Below are positions 1 through 12,052 of a stretch of DNA of 64,000 nucleotides, in pieces (within the stretch, counting starts at the first letter, position 1; every line of letters starts with the position of its first letter). The DNA is from Viola odorata. Taxonomy: Eukaryota; Streptophyta; Magnoliopsida; Malpighiales; Violaceae. The notes beneath the pieces are model-generated. The model saw nothing but the letters and a program-made list of their open reading frames with translations, was not told the DNA's origin and searched no databases. Location of the stretch: positions 57,698,304 to 57,762,303 of the forward strand of contig OY829537.1 of assembly GCA_963691705.1 (NCBI GenBank). Reading direction: 5' to 3'. The translations under genes and the position numbers were made by a program.

Positions 1-34
1 AGCATTGTGAAGGGTCACGTCCGCACAGTCGTCT
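1..34 (+). repeat. Tail of a unit that starts before the window
   Basis: These bases are the end of an A subunit (AGCATTGTGAAG) and the first part of the marker C subunit. The preceding unit lies outside the window. Confidence 0.9.
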
Positions 35-1508
35 GATAATATTGTATCTGGTTAGTTCCGCACATATTGTCTGTTAAGCGTTGTGAAGGGTCACGTCCCC
101 ACATCGTGTTTTTAATGGTGTGTTTGGTCACGTCGCACAGTCGTCTTATAATGTTGTGTTTGGTCATGTCTGCACATGTTGTCTGTCAAGCATTGTGAAG
201 GGTCACGTCCCGACATCGTGTATTTAATGTTGTGTTTGGTCAGCTACGCACATGTCGTCTGATAATGTTGTGTCCGGTCACGTCCGCACATGTTGTCTGT
301 TAAGCGTTGTGAAGGGTCACGTCCCCACATCATGTTGTTAATGTTGTGTCAGGTCACGTCCACATATGTCGTCTGATAATGTTGTGTCTGGTTACGTCCG
401 CACATGTCATATCTTAAGCGTTGTGAAAGGTCACGGCCCCACATCGTGTTGTTAATGTTGTGTCTGGTCACGTCCACACATGTCGTCTCTTAAGCGTTGT
501 GAAGGGTCACGCCCCCACCTCGTGTTATTAATGTTGTGTCTGGTCACGTCCGCACAGTCGTCTGATAAAGTTGTGTCTGGTCACGTCCGCACAAGTCATC
601 TCTTAAGCTTTGTGAAGGGTCACGTCCGTACAGTCGTCTGATAATGTTGTGTCTGGTCACTTCCGCACATGTTGTCTGTTAAGCGTTGTGAAGGGTCATG
701 TCCCCACATTGTGTTTTTAATGTTGTGTCTCGTCACGTCCGCACAGTCGTCTGATAATGTTGTGTCTGGTCACTTCCGCACAAGTCATCTCTTAAGCTTT
801 GTGAAGGGTCACGTCCGTACAGTCGTCTGATAATGTTGTGTCTGGTCACTTCCGCACATGTTGTCTGTTAAGCGTTGTGAAGGGTCACGTCCCCACATTG
901 TGTTTTTAATGTTGTGTCTCGTCACGTCCGCACAGTCGTTTGATAATGTTGTGTCTGGTCACTTCTGCACAGTCGTCTGATAATGTTGTGTCTGGTCACT
1001 TCCGCACATGTTGTCTGTCAAGCGTTGTGAAGGGTCACGTCCCCACATCGTGTATTTAATGTTGTGTTTGGTCAGGTACGCACATGTCGTCTGATAATGT
1101 TGTGTCTGGTCACGTCCGCACATGTTGTCTGTTAAGCGTTGTGAAGGGTCACGTCCTCACATCGTGTTTTTAATGGTGTGTTTGGTCACGTCCGCACAGA
1201 CGTCTGATAATTTTATTTCTGGTCACGCCCGCGCATGTCATCTCTTAAGCGTTGTGAAGGGTCACGTCCCCATATCATGTTTTTAATGTTGTGTCTGGTC
1301 ACGTCTGCACAGTCGTCATATAATGTTGTGTCAGGTCACGTCCGCACATGTTGTCTGTTAAGCGTTGTGAAAGGTCACGTCCCCACATCGTGTTGTTAAT
1401 GTTGTGTCTGGTCACGTCCACACATGTCGTCTGATAATGTTGTGTCTGGTCACATCCGTACATGTCATCTCTTAAGCATTGTGAAGGGTCACGTCCGCAC
1501 AGTCGTCT
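35..1508 (+). repeat. Higher-order unit U1, 1474 bp, beta
   Basis: Begins at the marker GATAATATTGTATCT. Beta type: CACGTCGCAC near 131 lacks one C. Carries GGTTAG after the marker and two extra A-to-C junctions with CTTAAGCTTTG (near 603 and 790). Counterpart U6. Confidence 0.88.
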
Positions 1509-1523
1509 GATAATATTGTATCT

Positions 1524-1636
1524 GGTCAGTTCCGCACATATTGTCTGTTAAGCGTTGTGAAGGGTCACGTCCCCACATCGTGTTTTTAATGGTGTGTTTG
1601 GTCACGTCCGCACAGTCGTCTTATAATGTTGTGTCT
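1524..1636 (+). repeat. Reference ABC trimer (113 bp)
   Basis: This is the first trimer after the marker of unit U2: A at 1524-1562 (begins GGTCAGTTCC), B at 1563-1599 (tail GGTGTGTTT) and C at 1600-1636 (CGTCTTATAATG). The trimer is the true second-level period: like subunits recur every 113-114 bp with closer similarity than neighbouring subunits show. Confidence 0.93.
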
Positions 1637-1712
1637 GGTCATGTCTGCACATGTTGTCTGTCAAGCATTGTGAAGGGTCACGTCCCGACATCGTGTATTT
1701 AATGTTGTGTTT

Positions 1713-1750
1713 GGTCAGCTACGCACATGTCGTCTGATAATGTTGTGTCT
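1713..1750 (+). repeat. Subunit C, long form (38 bp)
   Basis: The long form has CGCACATGTCGTCTGATAATG and a TGTGTCT tail. This copy begins GGTCAGCTACGCAC, a variant present in most units about 200 bp after the unit marker. A + B + long C totals 39 + 37 + 38 = 114 bp. Confidence 0.93.
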
Positions 1751-1789
1751 GGTCACGTCCGCACATGTTGTCTGTTAAGCGTTGTGAAG

Positions 1790-1825
1790 GGTCACGTCCC
1801 CACATCATTTGTTAATGTTGTGTCA
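1790..1825 (+). repeat. Shortened B subunit (36 bp)
   Basis: This B copy reads CATCATTTGTTAATG where most have CATCATGTTGTTAATG, so it is one base shorter. The same variant recurs at equivalent positions in other units, for example near 6152, 9592, 13937, 15678 and 17310, so it is inherited with the higher-order unit. Confidence 0.85.
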
Positions 1826-1902
1826 GGTCACGTCCACATATGTCGTCTGATAATGTTGTGTCTGGTCACTTCCGCACATGTTGTCTGTTAAGCGTTGTGA
1901 AG

Positions 1903-1939
1903 GGTCATGTCCCCACATTGTGTTTTTAATGTTGTGTCT
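1903..1939 (+). repeat. Subunit B (37 bp), ATTGTG variant
   Basis: Type B starts GGTCACGTCCCCACATCG and continues GTGTTTTTAATG with a TGTGTCT tail. It is recognised by CCCCACAT in place of CCGCACA, and by the T-run before AATG. This copy has CATGTCC and CACATTGTG, two of the commonest B variants. Others are ATGGTGTGTTT tails, CTCGTGTTATTAATG, and CATCATGTTGTTAATG. Confidence 0.92.
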
Positions 1940-2013
1940 CGTCACGTCCGCACAGTCGTTTGATAATGTTCTGTCTGGTCACTTCTGCACAGTCGTCTGA
2001 TAATGTTGTGTCT
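1940..2013 (+). repeat. C-C doublet inside unit U2 (trimer phase break)
   Basis: Two C subunits sit side by side at 1940-1976 (begins CGTCACGTCC, has GTTTGATAATG) and 1977-2013 (begins GGTCACTTCTGC) with no A or B between. The doublet recurs in most units as a GTCTCGTCACG junction followed within 40 bp by CACTTCTGCACAG or CACTTCCGCACA. Confidence 0.9.
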
Positions 2014-2354
2014 GGTCACTTCCGCACATGTTGTCTGTCGAGCGTTGTGAAGGGTCACGTCCCCACATCGTGTATTTAATGTTGTGTTTGGTCAGGTACG
2101 CACATGTCGTCTAATAATGTTGTGTCTGGTCACTTCCGCACATGTTGTCTGTTAAGCGTTGTGAAGGGTCACGTCCCCACATCATCTTGTTAATGTTGTG
2201 TCAGGTCACGTCCACATATGTCGTTTGATAATGTTGTGTCTGGTCACGTGCGCACATGTCATCTCTTAAGCGTTGTGAAAGGTCACGCCCCCACCTCGTG
2301 TTATTAATGTTGTGTCTGGTCACGTCCGCACAGTCGTGTGATAAAGTTGTGTCT

Positions 2355-2393
2355 GGTCACGTCCGCACATGTTGTCTGTTAAGCGTTGTGAAG
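2355..2393 (+). repeat. Reference subunit A (39 bp)
   Basis: This copy matches the common form of A: GGTCACGTCCGCACATG, then TTGTCTGTTAAGCGTTGTGAAG. The GTGAAG tail separates A from B and C, which end in TGTGTCT. Frequent variants are GTCATCTCTTAAGCG in the middle (creating CTTAAG), GTCAAGCATTG, GTCGAGCG, and GTGAAA in place of GTGAAG. Confidence 0.95.
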
Positions 2394-2430
2394 GGTCACG
2401 TCCCCACATCGTGTTTTTAAGGGTGTGTTT

Positions 2431-2467
2431 GGTCACGTCCGCACAGTCGTCTGATAATGTTGTGTCT
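2431..2467 (+). repeat. Reference subunit C, short form (37 bp)
   Basis: This copy has GGTCACGTCCGCACAGTCG followed by TCTGATAATGTTGTGTCT. The short form has GCACAGTCG where the long form has GCACATGTCG. The one-base difference changes trimer length from 114 to 113 bp and breaks reading-frame continuity. Confidence 0.95.
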
Positions 2468-2807
2468 GGTCACGTCCGCACATGTTGTCTGTTAAGCGTT
2501 GTGAAGGGTCACGTCCTCACATCGTGTTTTTAATGGTGTGTTTGGTGACGTCCGCACAGACGTCTGATAATGTTATTTCTGGTCACGCCCGCGCATGTCA
2601 TCTCTTAAGCGTTGTGAAGGGTCACGTCCCCATATCATGTTTTTAATGTTGTGTCTGGTCACGTCTGCACAGTCGTCATATAATGTTGTGTCAGGTCACG
2701 TCCGCAGATGTTGTCTGTTAAGCGTTGTGAAAGGTCACGTCCCCATATCGTGTTGTTAATGTTGTGTCTGGTCACGTCCACACATGTCGTCTGATAATGT
2801 TGTGTCT

Positions 2808-2883
2808 GGTCACATCCGTACATGTCATCTCTTAAGCATTGTGAAGGGTAACGTCCGCACAGTCGTCTGATAATATTGTATCT
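2808..2883 (+). repeat. A-to-C junction carrying the unit marker
   Basis: Subunit A at 2808-2846 (GGTCACATCCGTACATG, CTCTTAAGCATTG) is followed directly by a C subunit at 2847-2883 containing GATAATATTGTATCT, with B missing. This junction occurs once per higher-order unit and is the landmark used to delimit all units here. Here the marker subunit begins GGTAACGTCC, one of four start variants (TCACGTCC, TAACGTCC, TCATGTCC, TCACGTCTGC). Confidence 0.92.
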
Positions 2884-4267
2884 GGTCAGTTCCGCACATA
2901 TTGTCTGTTAAGCGTTGTGAAGGGTCACGTCCCCACATCGTGTTTTTAATGGTGTGTTTGGTCACGTCCGCACAGTCGTCTTATAATGTTGTGTCTGGTC
3001 ATGTCTGCACATGTTGTCTGTCAAGCATTGTGAAGGGTCACGTCCCGACATCGTGTATTTAATGTTGTGTTTGGTCAGCTACGCACATGTCGTATGATAA
3101 TGTTGTGTCTGGTCACGTCCGCACATGTTGTCTGTTAAGCGTTGTGAAGGGTCACGTCCCCACATCATGTTGTTAATGTTGTGTCAGGTCACGTCCACAT
3201 ATGTCGTCTGATAATGTTGTGTCTGGTCACGTCCGCACATGTCATATCTTAAGCGTTGTGAAAGGTCACGGCCCCACATCGTGTTGTTAATGTTGTGTCT
3301 GGTCACGTCCACACATGTCGTCTAATAATGTTGTGTCTGGTCACGTCCGCATATATCGTCTGTTAAGCGTTATGAAGGGTCAGGTCCCCACATCGTGTTT
3401 TTAATATTGTGTCTGGTCACGTCCGTACATGTCATCTCTTAAGCGTTGTGAAGGGTCACGCCCCCACCTCGTGTTATTAATGTTGTGTCTGGTCACGTCC
3501 GCACAATCGTGTGATAAAGTTGTGTCTAGTCACGTCCGCACAAGTCATCTCTTAAGCTTTGTGAAGGGTCACGTCCGTACAGTCGTCTGATAATGTTGTG
3601 TCTGGTCACTTCCGCACATGTTGTCTGTTAAGCGTTGTGAAGGGTCATGTCCCCACATTGTGTTTTTAATGTTGTGTCTCGTCACGTCCGCACAGTCGTC
3701 TGATAATGTTGTGTCTGGTAACTTCCGCACAGTCGTCTGATAATGTTGTGTCTGGTCACTTCCGCACATGTTGTCTGTTAAACGTTGTCAAGTGTCACGT
3801 CCCCACATCGTGTTTTTAATGGTGTGTTTGGTCACGTCCGCACAGTCGTCTGATAATGTTGTGTCTGGTCACGTCCGCACATGTTGTCTGTTAAGCGTTG
3901 TGAAGGGTCACGTCCTCACATCGTGTTTTTAATGGTGTGTTTGGTCACGTCCGCACAGACGTCTGATAATGTTATTTCTGGTCACGCCCGCGCATGTCAT
4001 CTCTTAAGCGTTGTGAAGGGTCACGTCCCCATATCATGTTTTTAATGTTGTGTCTGGTCACGTCTGCACAGTCGTCATATAATGTTGTGTCAGGTCACGT
4101 CCGCACATGTTGTCTGTTAAGCGTTGTGAAAGGTCACGTCCCCACATCGTGTTGTTAATGTTGTGTCTGGTCACGTCTACACATGTCGTCTGATAATGTT
4201 GTGTCTGGTCACATCCGTACATGTCATCTCTTAAGCATTGTGAAGGGTCATGTCCGCACAGTCGTCT
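2869..4267 (+). repeat. Higher-order unit U3, 1399 bp, alpha
   Basis: It is 39 bp longer than the 1360 class, the size of one A subunit. Contains CGTATGATAATG near 3092, the GCATATATCGTC A variant, GTCTAGTCACG and AAACGTTGTCAAGTGTC. Counterparts U8 and U16. Confidence 0.87.
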
Positions 4268-5855
4268 GATAATATTGTATCTGGTCAGCTCCGCACATAT
4301 TGTCTGTTAAGCGTTGTGAAGGGTCACGTCCCCACATCGTGTTTTTAATGGTGTGTTTGGTCACGTCGCACAGTCGTCTTATAATGTTGTGTCTGGTCAT
4401 GTCTGCACATGTTGTCTGTCAAGCATTGTGAAGGGTCACGTCCCGACATCGTGTATTTAATGTTGTGTTTGGTCAGCTACGCACATGTCGTCTGATAATG
4501 TTGTGTCCGGTCACGTCCGCACATGTTGTCTGTTAAGCGTTGTGAAGGGTCACGTCCCCACATCATGTTGTTAATGTTGTGTCAGGTCACGTCCACATAT
4601 GTCGTCTGATAATGTTGTGTCTGGTCACGTCCGCACATGTCATATCTTAAGCGTTGTGAAAGGTCACGGCCCCACATCGTGTTGTTAATGTTGTGTCTGG
4701 TCACGTCCACACATGTCGTCTAATAATGTTGTGTCTGGTCACGTCCGCATATATCGTCTGTTAAGCGTTATGAAGGGTCAGGTCCCCAGATCGTGTTTTT
4801 AATATTGTGTCTGGTCACGTCCGCACATGTCATCTCTTAAGCGTTGTGAAGGGTCACGCCCCCACCTCGTGTTATTAATGTTGTGTCTGGTCACGTCCGC
4901 ACAGTCGTCTGATAAAGTTGTGTCTGGTCACGTCCGCACAAGTCATCTCTTAAGCTTTGTGAAGGGTCACGTCCGTACAGTCGTCTGATAATGTTGTGTC
5001 TGGTCACTTCCGCACATGTTGTCTGTTAAGCGTTGTGAAGGGTCATGTCCCCACATTGTGTTTTTAATGTTGTGTCTCGTCACGTCCGCACAGTCGTCTG
5101 ATAATGTTGTGTCTGGTCACTTCCGCACAAGTCATCTCTTAAGCTTTGTGAAGGGTCACGTCCGTACAGTCGTCTGATAATGTTGTGTCTGGTCACTTCC
5201 GCACATGTTGTCTGTTAAGCGTTGTGAAGGGTCACGTCCCCACATTGTGTTTTTAATGTTGTGTCTCGTCACGTCCGCACAGTCGTTTGATAATGTTGTG
5301 TCTGGTCACTTCTGCACAGTCGTCTGATAATGTTGTGTCTGGTCACTTCCGCACATGTTGTCTGTCAAGCGTTGTGAATGGTCACGTCCCCACATCGTGT
5401 ATTTAATGTTGTGTTTGGTCAGGTACGCACATGTCGTCTGATAATGTTGTGTCTGGTCACGTCCGCACATGTTGTCTGTTAAGCGTTGTGAAGGGTCACG
5501 TCCTCACATCGTGTTTTTAATGGTGTGTTTGGTCACGTCCGCACAGACGTCTGATAATGTTATTTCTGGTCACGCCCGCGCATGTCATCTCTTAAGCGTT
5601 GTGAAGGGTCACGTCCCCATATCATGTTTTTAATGTTGTGTCTGGTCACGTCTGCACAGTCGTCATATAATGTTGTGTCAGGTCACGTCCGCACATGTTG
5701 TCTGTTAAGCGTTGTGAAAGGTCACGTCCCCACATCGTGTTGTTAATGTTGTGTCTGGTCACGTCCACACATGTCGTCTGATAATGTTGTGTCTGGTCAC
5801 ATCCGTACATGTCATCTCTTAAGCATTGTGAAGGGTCACGTCCGCACAGTCGTCT
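4268..5855 (+). repeat. Higher-order unit U4, 1588 bp, beta
   Basis: Marker subunit starts TCATGTCC and the next A has GGTCAGCTCC. Beta CACGTCGCAC near 4364. Two CTTAAGCTTTG junctions and GTGAATGGTC near 5374. Counterparts U9 and U17. Confidence 0.87.
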
Positions 5856-7819
5856 GATAATATTGTATCTGGTCAGTTCCGCACATATTGTCTGTTAAGC
5901 GTTGTGAAGGGTCACGTCCCCACATCGTGTTTTTAATGGTGTGTTTGGTCACGTCCGCACAGTCGTCTTATAATGTTGTGTCTGGTCTTGTCTGCAAATG
6001 TTGTCTGTCAAGCATTGTGAAGGGTCACGTCCCGACATCGTGTATTTAATGTTGTGTTTGGTCAGCTACGCACATGTCGTCTGATAATGTTGTGTCTGGT
6101 CACGTCCGCACATGTTGTCTGTTAAGCGTTGTGAAGGGTCACGTCCCCACATCATTTGTTAATGTTGTGTCAGGTCACGTCCACATATGTCGTCTGATAA
6201 TGTTGTGTCTGGTCACTTCCGCACATGTTGTCTGTTAAGCGTTGTGAAGGGTCATGTCCCCACATTGTGTTTTTAATGTTGTGTCTCGTCACGTCCGCAC
6301 AGTCGTTTGATAATGTTCTGTCTGGTCACTTCTGCACAGTCGTCTGATAATGTTGTGTCTGGTCACTTCCGCACATGTTGTCTGTCGAGCGTTGTGAAGG
6401 GTCACGTCCCCACATCGTGTATTTAATGTTGTGTTTGGTCAGGTACGCACATGTCGTCTGATAATGTTGTGTCTGGTCACTTCCGCACATGTTGTCTGTT
6501 AAGCGTTGTGAAGGGTCACGTCCCCACATCATGTTGTTAATGTTGTGTCAGGTCACGTCCACATATGTCGTCTGATAATGTTGTGTCTGGTCACGTCCGC
6601 ACATGTCATCTCTTAAGCGTTGTGAAGGGTCACGCCCCCACCTCGTGTTATTAATGTTGTGTCTGGTCACGTCCGCACAGTCGTGTGATAAAGTTGTGTC
6701 TGGTCACGTCCGCATATATCGTCTGTTAAGCGTTATGAAGGGTCAGGTCCCCACATCGTGTTTTTAATATTGTGTCTGGTCACGTCCGCACATGTCATCT
6801 CTTAAGCGTTGTGAAGGGTCACGCCCCCACCTCGTGTTATTAATGTTGTGTCTGGTCACGTCCGCACAGTCGTCTGATAAAGTTGTGTCTGGTCACGTCC
6901 GCACAAGTCATCTCTTAAGCTTTGTGAAGGGTCACGTCCGTACAGTCGTCTGATAATGTTGTGTCTGGTCACTTCCGCACATGTTGTCTGTTAAGCGTTG
7001 TGAAGGGTCATGTCCCCACATTGTGTTTTTAATGTTGTGTCTCGTCACGTCCGCACAGTCGTCTGATAATGTTGTGTCTGGTCACTTCCGCACAAGTCAT
7101 CTCTTAAGCTTTGTGAAGGGTCACGTCCGTACAGTCGTCTGATAATGTTGTGTCTGGTCACTTCCGCACATGTTGTCTGTTAAGCGTTGTGAAGGGTCAC
7201 GTCCCCACATTGTGTTTTTAATGTTGTGTCTCGTCACGTCCGCACAGTCGTTTGATAATGTTGTGTCTGGTCACTTCTGCACAGTCGTCTGATAATGTTG
7301 TGTCTGGTCACTTCCGCACATGTTGTCTGTCAAGCGTTGTGAAGGGTCACGTCCCCACATCGTGTTTTTAATGGTGTGTTTGGTCACGTCCGCACAGTCG
7401 TCTGATAATGTTGTGTCTGGTCACGTCCGCACATGTTGTCTGTTAAGCGTTGTGAAGGGTCACGTCCTCACATCGTGTTTTTAATGGTGTGTTTGGTCAC
7501 GTCCGCACAGACGTCTGATAATGTTATTTCTGGTCACGCCCGCGCATGTCATCTCTTAAGCGTTGTGAAGGGTCACGTCCCCATATCATGTTTTTAATGT
7601 TGTGTCTGGTCACGTCTGCACAGTCGTCATATAATGTTGTGTCAGGTCACGTCCGCACATGTTGTCTGTTAAGCGTTGTGAAAGGTCACGTCCCCACATC
7701 GTGTTGTTAATGTTGTGTCTGGTCACGTCCACACATGTCGTCTGATAATGTTGTGTCTGGTCACATCCGTACATGTCATCTCTTAAGCATTGTGAAGGGT
7801 CACGTCCGCACAGTCGTCT
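5856..7819 (+). repeat. Higher-order unit U5, 1964 bp, gamma
   Basis: First gamma unit: GGTCTTGTCTGCAAATG near 5985. It is 376 bp (10 subunits) longer than the 1588 class. It leaves the 7.8-kb pattern at 7366. Confidence 0.86.
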
Positions 7820-9293
7820 GATAATATTGTATCTGGTTAGTTCCGCACATATTGTCTGTTAAGCGTTGTGAAGGGTCACGTCCCCACATCGTGTTTTTAA
7901 TGGTGTGTTTGGTCACGTCGCACAGTCGTCTTATAATGTTGTGTTTGGTCATGTCTGCACATGTTGTCTGTCAAGCATTGTGAAGGGTCACGTCCCGACA
8001 TCGTGTATTTAATGTTGTGTTTGGTCAGCTACGCACATGTTGTCTGATAATGTTGTGTCCGGTCACGTCCGCACATGTTGTCTGTTAAGCGTTGTGAAGG
8101 GTCACGTCCCCACATCATGTTGTTAATGTTGTGTCAGGTCACGTCCACATATGTCGTCTGATAATGTTGTGTCTGGTTACGTCCGCACATGTCATATCTT
8201 AAGCGTTGTGAAAGGTCACGGCCCCACATCGTGTTGTTAATGTTGTGTCTGGTCACGTCCACACATGTCGTCTCTTAAGCGTTGTGAAGGGTCACGCCCC
8301 CACCTCGTGTTATTAATGTTGTGTCTGGTCACGTCCGCACAGTCGTCTGATAAAGTTGTGTCTGGTCACGTCCGCACAAGTCATCTCTTAAGCTTTGTGA
8401 AGGGTCACGTCCGTACAGTCGTCTGATAATGTTGTGTCTGGTCACTTCCGCACATGTTGTCTGTTAAGCGTTGTGAAGGGTCATGTCCCCACATTGTGTT
8501 TTTAATGTTGTGTCTCGTCACGTCCGCACAGTCGTCTGATAATGTTGTGTCTGGTCACTTCCGCACAAGTCATCTCTTAAGCTTTGTGAAGGGTCACGTC
8601 CGTACAGTCGTCTGATAATGTTGTGTCTGGTCACTTCCGCACATGTTGTCTGTTAAGCGTTGTGAAGGGTCACGTCCCCACATTGTGTTTTTAATGTTGT
8701 GTCTCGTCACGTCCGCACAGTCGTTTGATAATGTTGTGTCTGGTCACTTCTGCACAGTCGTCTGATAATGTTGTGTCTGGTCACTTCCGCACATGTTGTC
8801 TGTCAAGCGTTGTGAAGGGTCACGTCCCCACATCGTGTATTTAATGTTGTGTTTGGTCAGGTACGCACATGTCGTCTGATAATGTTGTGTCTGGTCACGT
8901 CCGCACATGTTGTCTGTTAAGTGTTGTGAAGGGTCACGTCCTCACATCGTGTTTTTAATGGTGTGTTTGGTCACGTCCGCACAGACGTCTGATAATTTTA
9001 TTTCTGGTCACGCCCGCGCATGTCATCTCTTAAGCGTTGTGAAGGGTCACGTCCCCATATCATGTTTTTAATGTTGTGTCTGGTCACGTCTGCACAGTCG
9101 TCATATAATGTTGTGTCAGGTCACGTCCGCACATGTTGTCTGTTAAGCGTTGTGAAAGGTCACGTCCCCACATCGTGTTGTTAATGTTGTGTCTGGTCAC
9201 GTCCACACATGTCGTCTGATAATGTTGTGTCTGGTCACATCCGTACATGTCATCTCTTAAGCATTGTGAAGGGTCACGTCCGCACAGTCGTCT
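7820..9293 (+). repeat. Higher-order unit U6, 1474 bp, beta
   Basis: Copy of U1 with T at 8041 and 8922 where U1 has C at CpG sites. Shares GGTTAG with U1 only. Confidence 0.88.
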
Positions 9294-10653
9294 GATAATA
9301 TTGTATCTGGTCAGTTCCGCACATATTGTCTGTTAAGCGTTGTGAAGGGTCACGTCCCCACATCGTGTTTTTAATGGTGTGTTTGGTCACGTCCGCACAG
9401 TCGTCTTATAATGTTGTGTCTGGTCATGTCTGCACATGTTGTCTGTCAAGCATTGTGAAGGGTCACGTCCCGACATCGTGTATTTAATGTTGTGTTTGGT
9501 CAGCTACGCACATGTCGTCTGATAATGTTGTGTCTGGTCACGTCCGCACATGTTGTCTGTTAAGCGTTGTGAAGGGTCACGTCCCCACATCATTTGTTAA
9601 TGTTGTGTCAGGTCACGTCCACATATGTCGTCTGATAATGTTGTGTCTGGTCACTTCCGCACATGTTGTCTGTTAAGCGTTGTGAAGGGTCATGTCCCCA
9701 CATTGTGTTTTTAATGTTGTGTCTCGTCACGTCCGCACAGTCGTTTGATAATGTTCTGTCTGGTCACTTCTGCACAGTCGTCTGATAATGTTGTGTCTGG
9801 TCACTTCCGCACATGTTGTCTGTCGAGCGTTGTGAAGGGTCACGTCCCCACATCGTGTATTTAATGTTGTGTTTGGTCAGGTACGCACATGTCGTCTAAT
9901 AATGTTGTGTCTGGTCACTTCCGCACATGTTGTCTGTTAAGCGTTGTGAAGGGTCACGTCCCCACATCATGTTGTTAATGTTGTGTCAGGTCACGTCCAC
10001 ATATGTCGTTTGATAATGTTGTGTCTGGTCACGTGCGCACATGTCATCTCTTAAGCGTTGTGAAAGGTCACGCCCCCACCTCGTGTTATTAATGTTGTGT
10101 CTGGTCACGTCCGCACAGTCGTGTGATAAAGTTGTGTCTGGTCACGTCCGCACATGTTGTCTGTTAAGCGTTGTGAAGGGTCACGTCCCCACATCGTGTT
10201 TTTAAGGGTGTGTTTGGTCACGTCCGCACAGTCGTCTGATAATGTTGTGTCTGGTCACGTCCGCACATGTTGTCTGTTAAGCGTTGTGAAGGGTCACGTC
10301 CTCACATCGTGTTTTTAATGGTGTGTTTGGTGACGTCCGCACAGACGTCTGATAATGTTATTTCTGGTCACGCCCGCGCATGTCATCTCTTAAGCGTTGT
10401 GAAGGGTCACGTCCCCATATCATGTTTTTAATGTTGTGTCTGGTCACGTCTGCACAGTCGTCATATAATGTTGTGTCAGGTCACGTCCGCAGATGTTGTC
10501 TGTTAAGCGTTGTGAAAGGTCACGTCCCCACATCGTGTTGTTAATGTTGTGTCTGGTCACGTCCACACATGTCGTCTGATAATGTTGTGTCTGGTCACAT
10601 CCGTACATGTCATCTCTTAAGCATTGTGAAGGGTAACGTCCGCACAGTCGTCT
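9294..10653 (+). repeat. Higher-order unit U7, 1360 bp, alpha
   Basis: Copy of U2, including GATAATGTTCTGTC near 9750, CACGTGCGC near 10031 and GGTGACGTCC at 10330. Confidence 0.88.
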
Positions 10654-12052
10654 GATAATATTGTATCTGGTCAGTTCCGCACATATTGTCTGTTAAGCGT
10701 TGTGAAGGGTCACGTCCCCACATCGTGTTTTTAATGGTGTGTTTGGTCACGTCCGCACAGTCGTCTTATAATGTTGTGTCTGGTCATGTCTGCACATGTT
10801 GTCTGTCAAGCATTGTGAAGGGTCACGTCCCGACATCGTGTATTTAATGTTGTGTTTGGTCAGCTACGCACATGTCGTATGATAATGTTGTGTCTGGTCA
10901 CGTCCGCACATGTTGTCTGTTAAGCGTTGTGAAGGGTCACGTCCCCACATCATGTTGTTAATGTTGTGTCAGGTCACGTCCACATATGTCGTCTGATAAT
11001 GTTGTGTCTGGTCACGTCCGCACATGTCATATCTTAAGCGTTGTGAAAGGTCACGGCCCCACATCGTGTTGTTAATGTTGTGTCTGGTCACGTCCACACA
11101 TGTCGTCTAATAATGTTGTGTCTGGTCACGTCCGCATATATCGTCTGTTAAGCGTTATGAAGGGTCAGGTCCCCACATCGTGTTTTTAATATTGTGTCTG
11201 GTCACGTCCGTACATGTCATCTCTTAAGCGTTGTGAAGGGTCACGCCCCCACCTCGTGTTATTAATGTTGTGTCTGGTCACGTCCGCACAATCGTGTGAT
11301 AAAGTTGTGTCTAGTCACGTCCGCACAAGTCATCTCTTAAGCTTTGTGAAGGGTCACGTCCGTACAGTCGTCTGATAATGTTGTGTCTGGTCACTTCCGC
11401 ACATGTTGTCTGTTAAGCGTTGTGAAGGGTCATGTCCCCACATTGTGTTTTTAATGTTGTGTCTCGTCACGTCCGCACAGTCGTCTGATAATGTTGTGTC
11501 TGGTAACTTCCGCACAGTCGTCTGATAATGTTGTGTCTGGTCACTTCCGCACATGTTGTCTGTTAAACGTTGTCAAGTGTCACGTCCCCACATCGTGTTT
11601 TTAATGGTGTGTTTGGTCACGTCCGCACAGTCGTCTGATAATGTTGTGTCTGGTCACGTCCGCACATGTTGTCTGTTAAGCGTTGTGAAGGGTCACGTCC
11701 TCACATCGTGTTTTTAATGGTGTGTTTGGTCACGTCCGCACAGACGTCTGATAATGTTATTTCTGGTCACGCCCGCGCATGTCATCTCTTAAGCGTTGTG
11801 AAGGGTCACGTCCCCATATCATGTTTTTAATGTTGTGTCTGGTCACGTCTGCACAGTCGTCATATAATGTTGTGTCAGGTCACGTCCGCACATGTTGTCT
11901 GTTAAGCGTTGTGAAAGGTCACGTCCCCACATCGTGTTGTTAATGTTGTGTCTGGTCACGTCTACACATGTCGTCTGATAATGTTGTGTCTGGTCACATC
12001 CGTACATGTCATCTCTTAAGCATTGTGAAGGGTCATGTCCGCACAGTCGTCT
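10654..12052 (+). repeat. Higher-order unit U8, 1399 bp, alpha
   Basis: Copy of U3, including CGTATGATAATG near 10877 and AAACGTTGTCAAGTGTC near 11564. Confidence 0.88.

Larger units (their letters stand above)
1509..2868 (+). repeat. Higher-order unit U2, 1360 bp, alpha
   Basis: Fully parsed by eye: 36 subunits, 12 A, 11 B and 13 C, with one C-C doublet (1940-2013) and one A-to-C junction (2808-2883). Alpha type: full CACGTCCGCAC and GGTCATGTCTGCACATG. The next marker subunit starts TAACGTCC. Private changes at 2186 and 2746 separate it from U7. Confidence 0.9.
1..7365 (+). repeat. 7.8-kb block, copy 1
   Basis: This block matches 7786-15150 at a constant shift of 7785 bp. It contains units U1 to U4 and most of U5 (1474, 1360, 1399, 1588, 1964 bp; sum 7785). 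I found five base differences: 256 C against T, 1137 C against T, 2186 C against G, 2746 T against C, and 6318 C against G. More may exist. Copies diverge at 7366 (T) against 15151 (A). Confidence 0.92.

Noticed and set aside
2544..2580. GACGTC palindrome in the CAGACGTCTG subunit as a regulatory CRE-like site
   Set aside because: It arises from one base change in a C subunit and is simply carried along with the higher-order unit; nothing nearby suggests a regulated gene.
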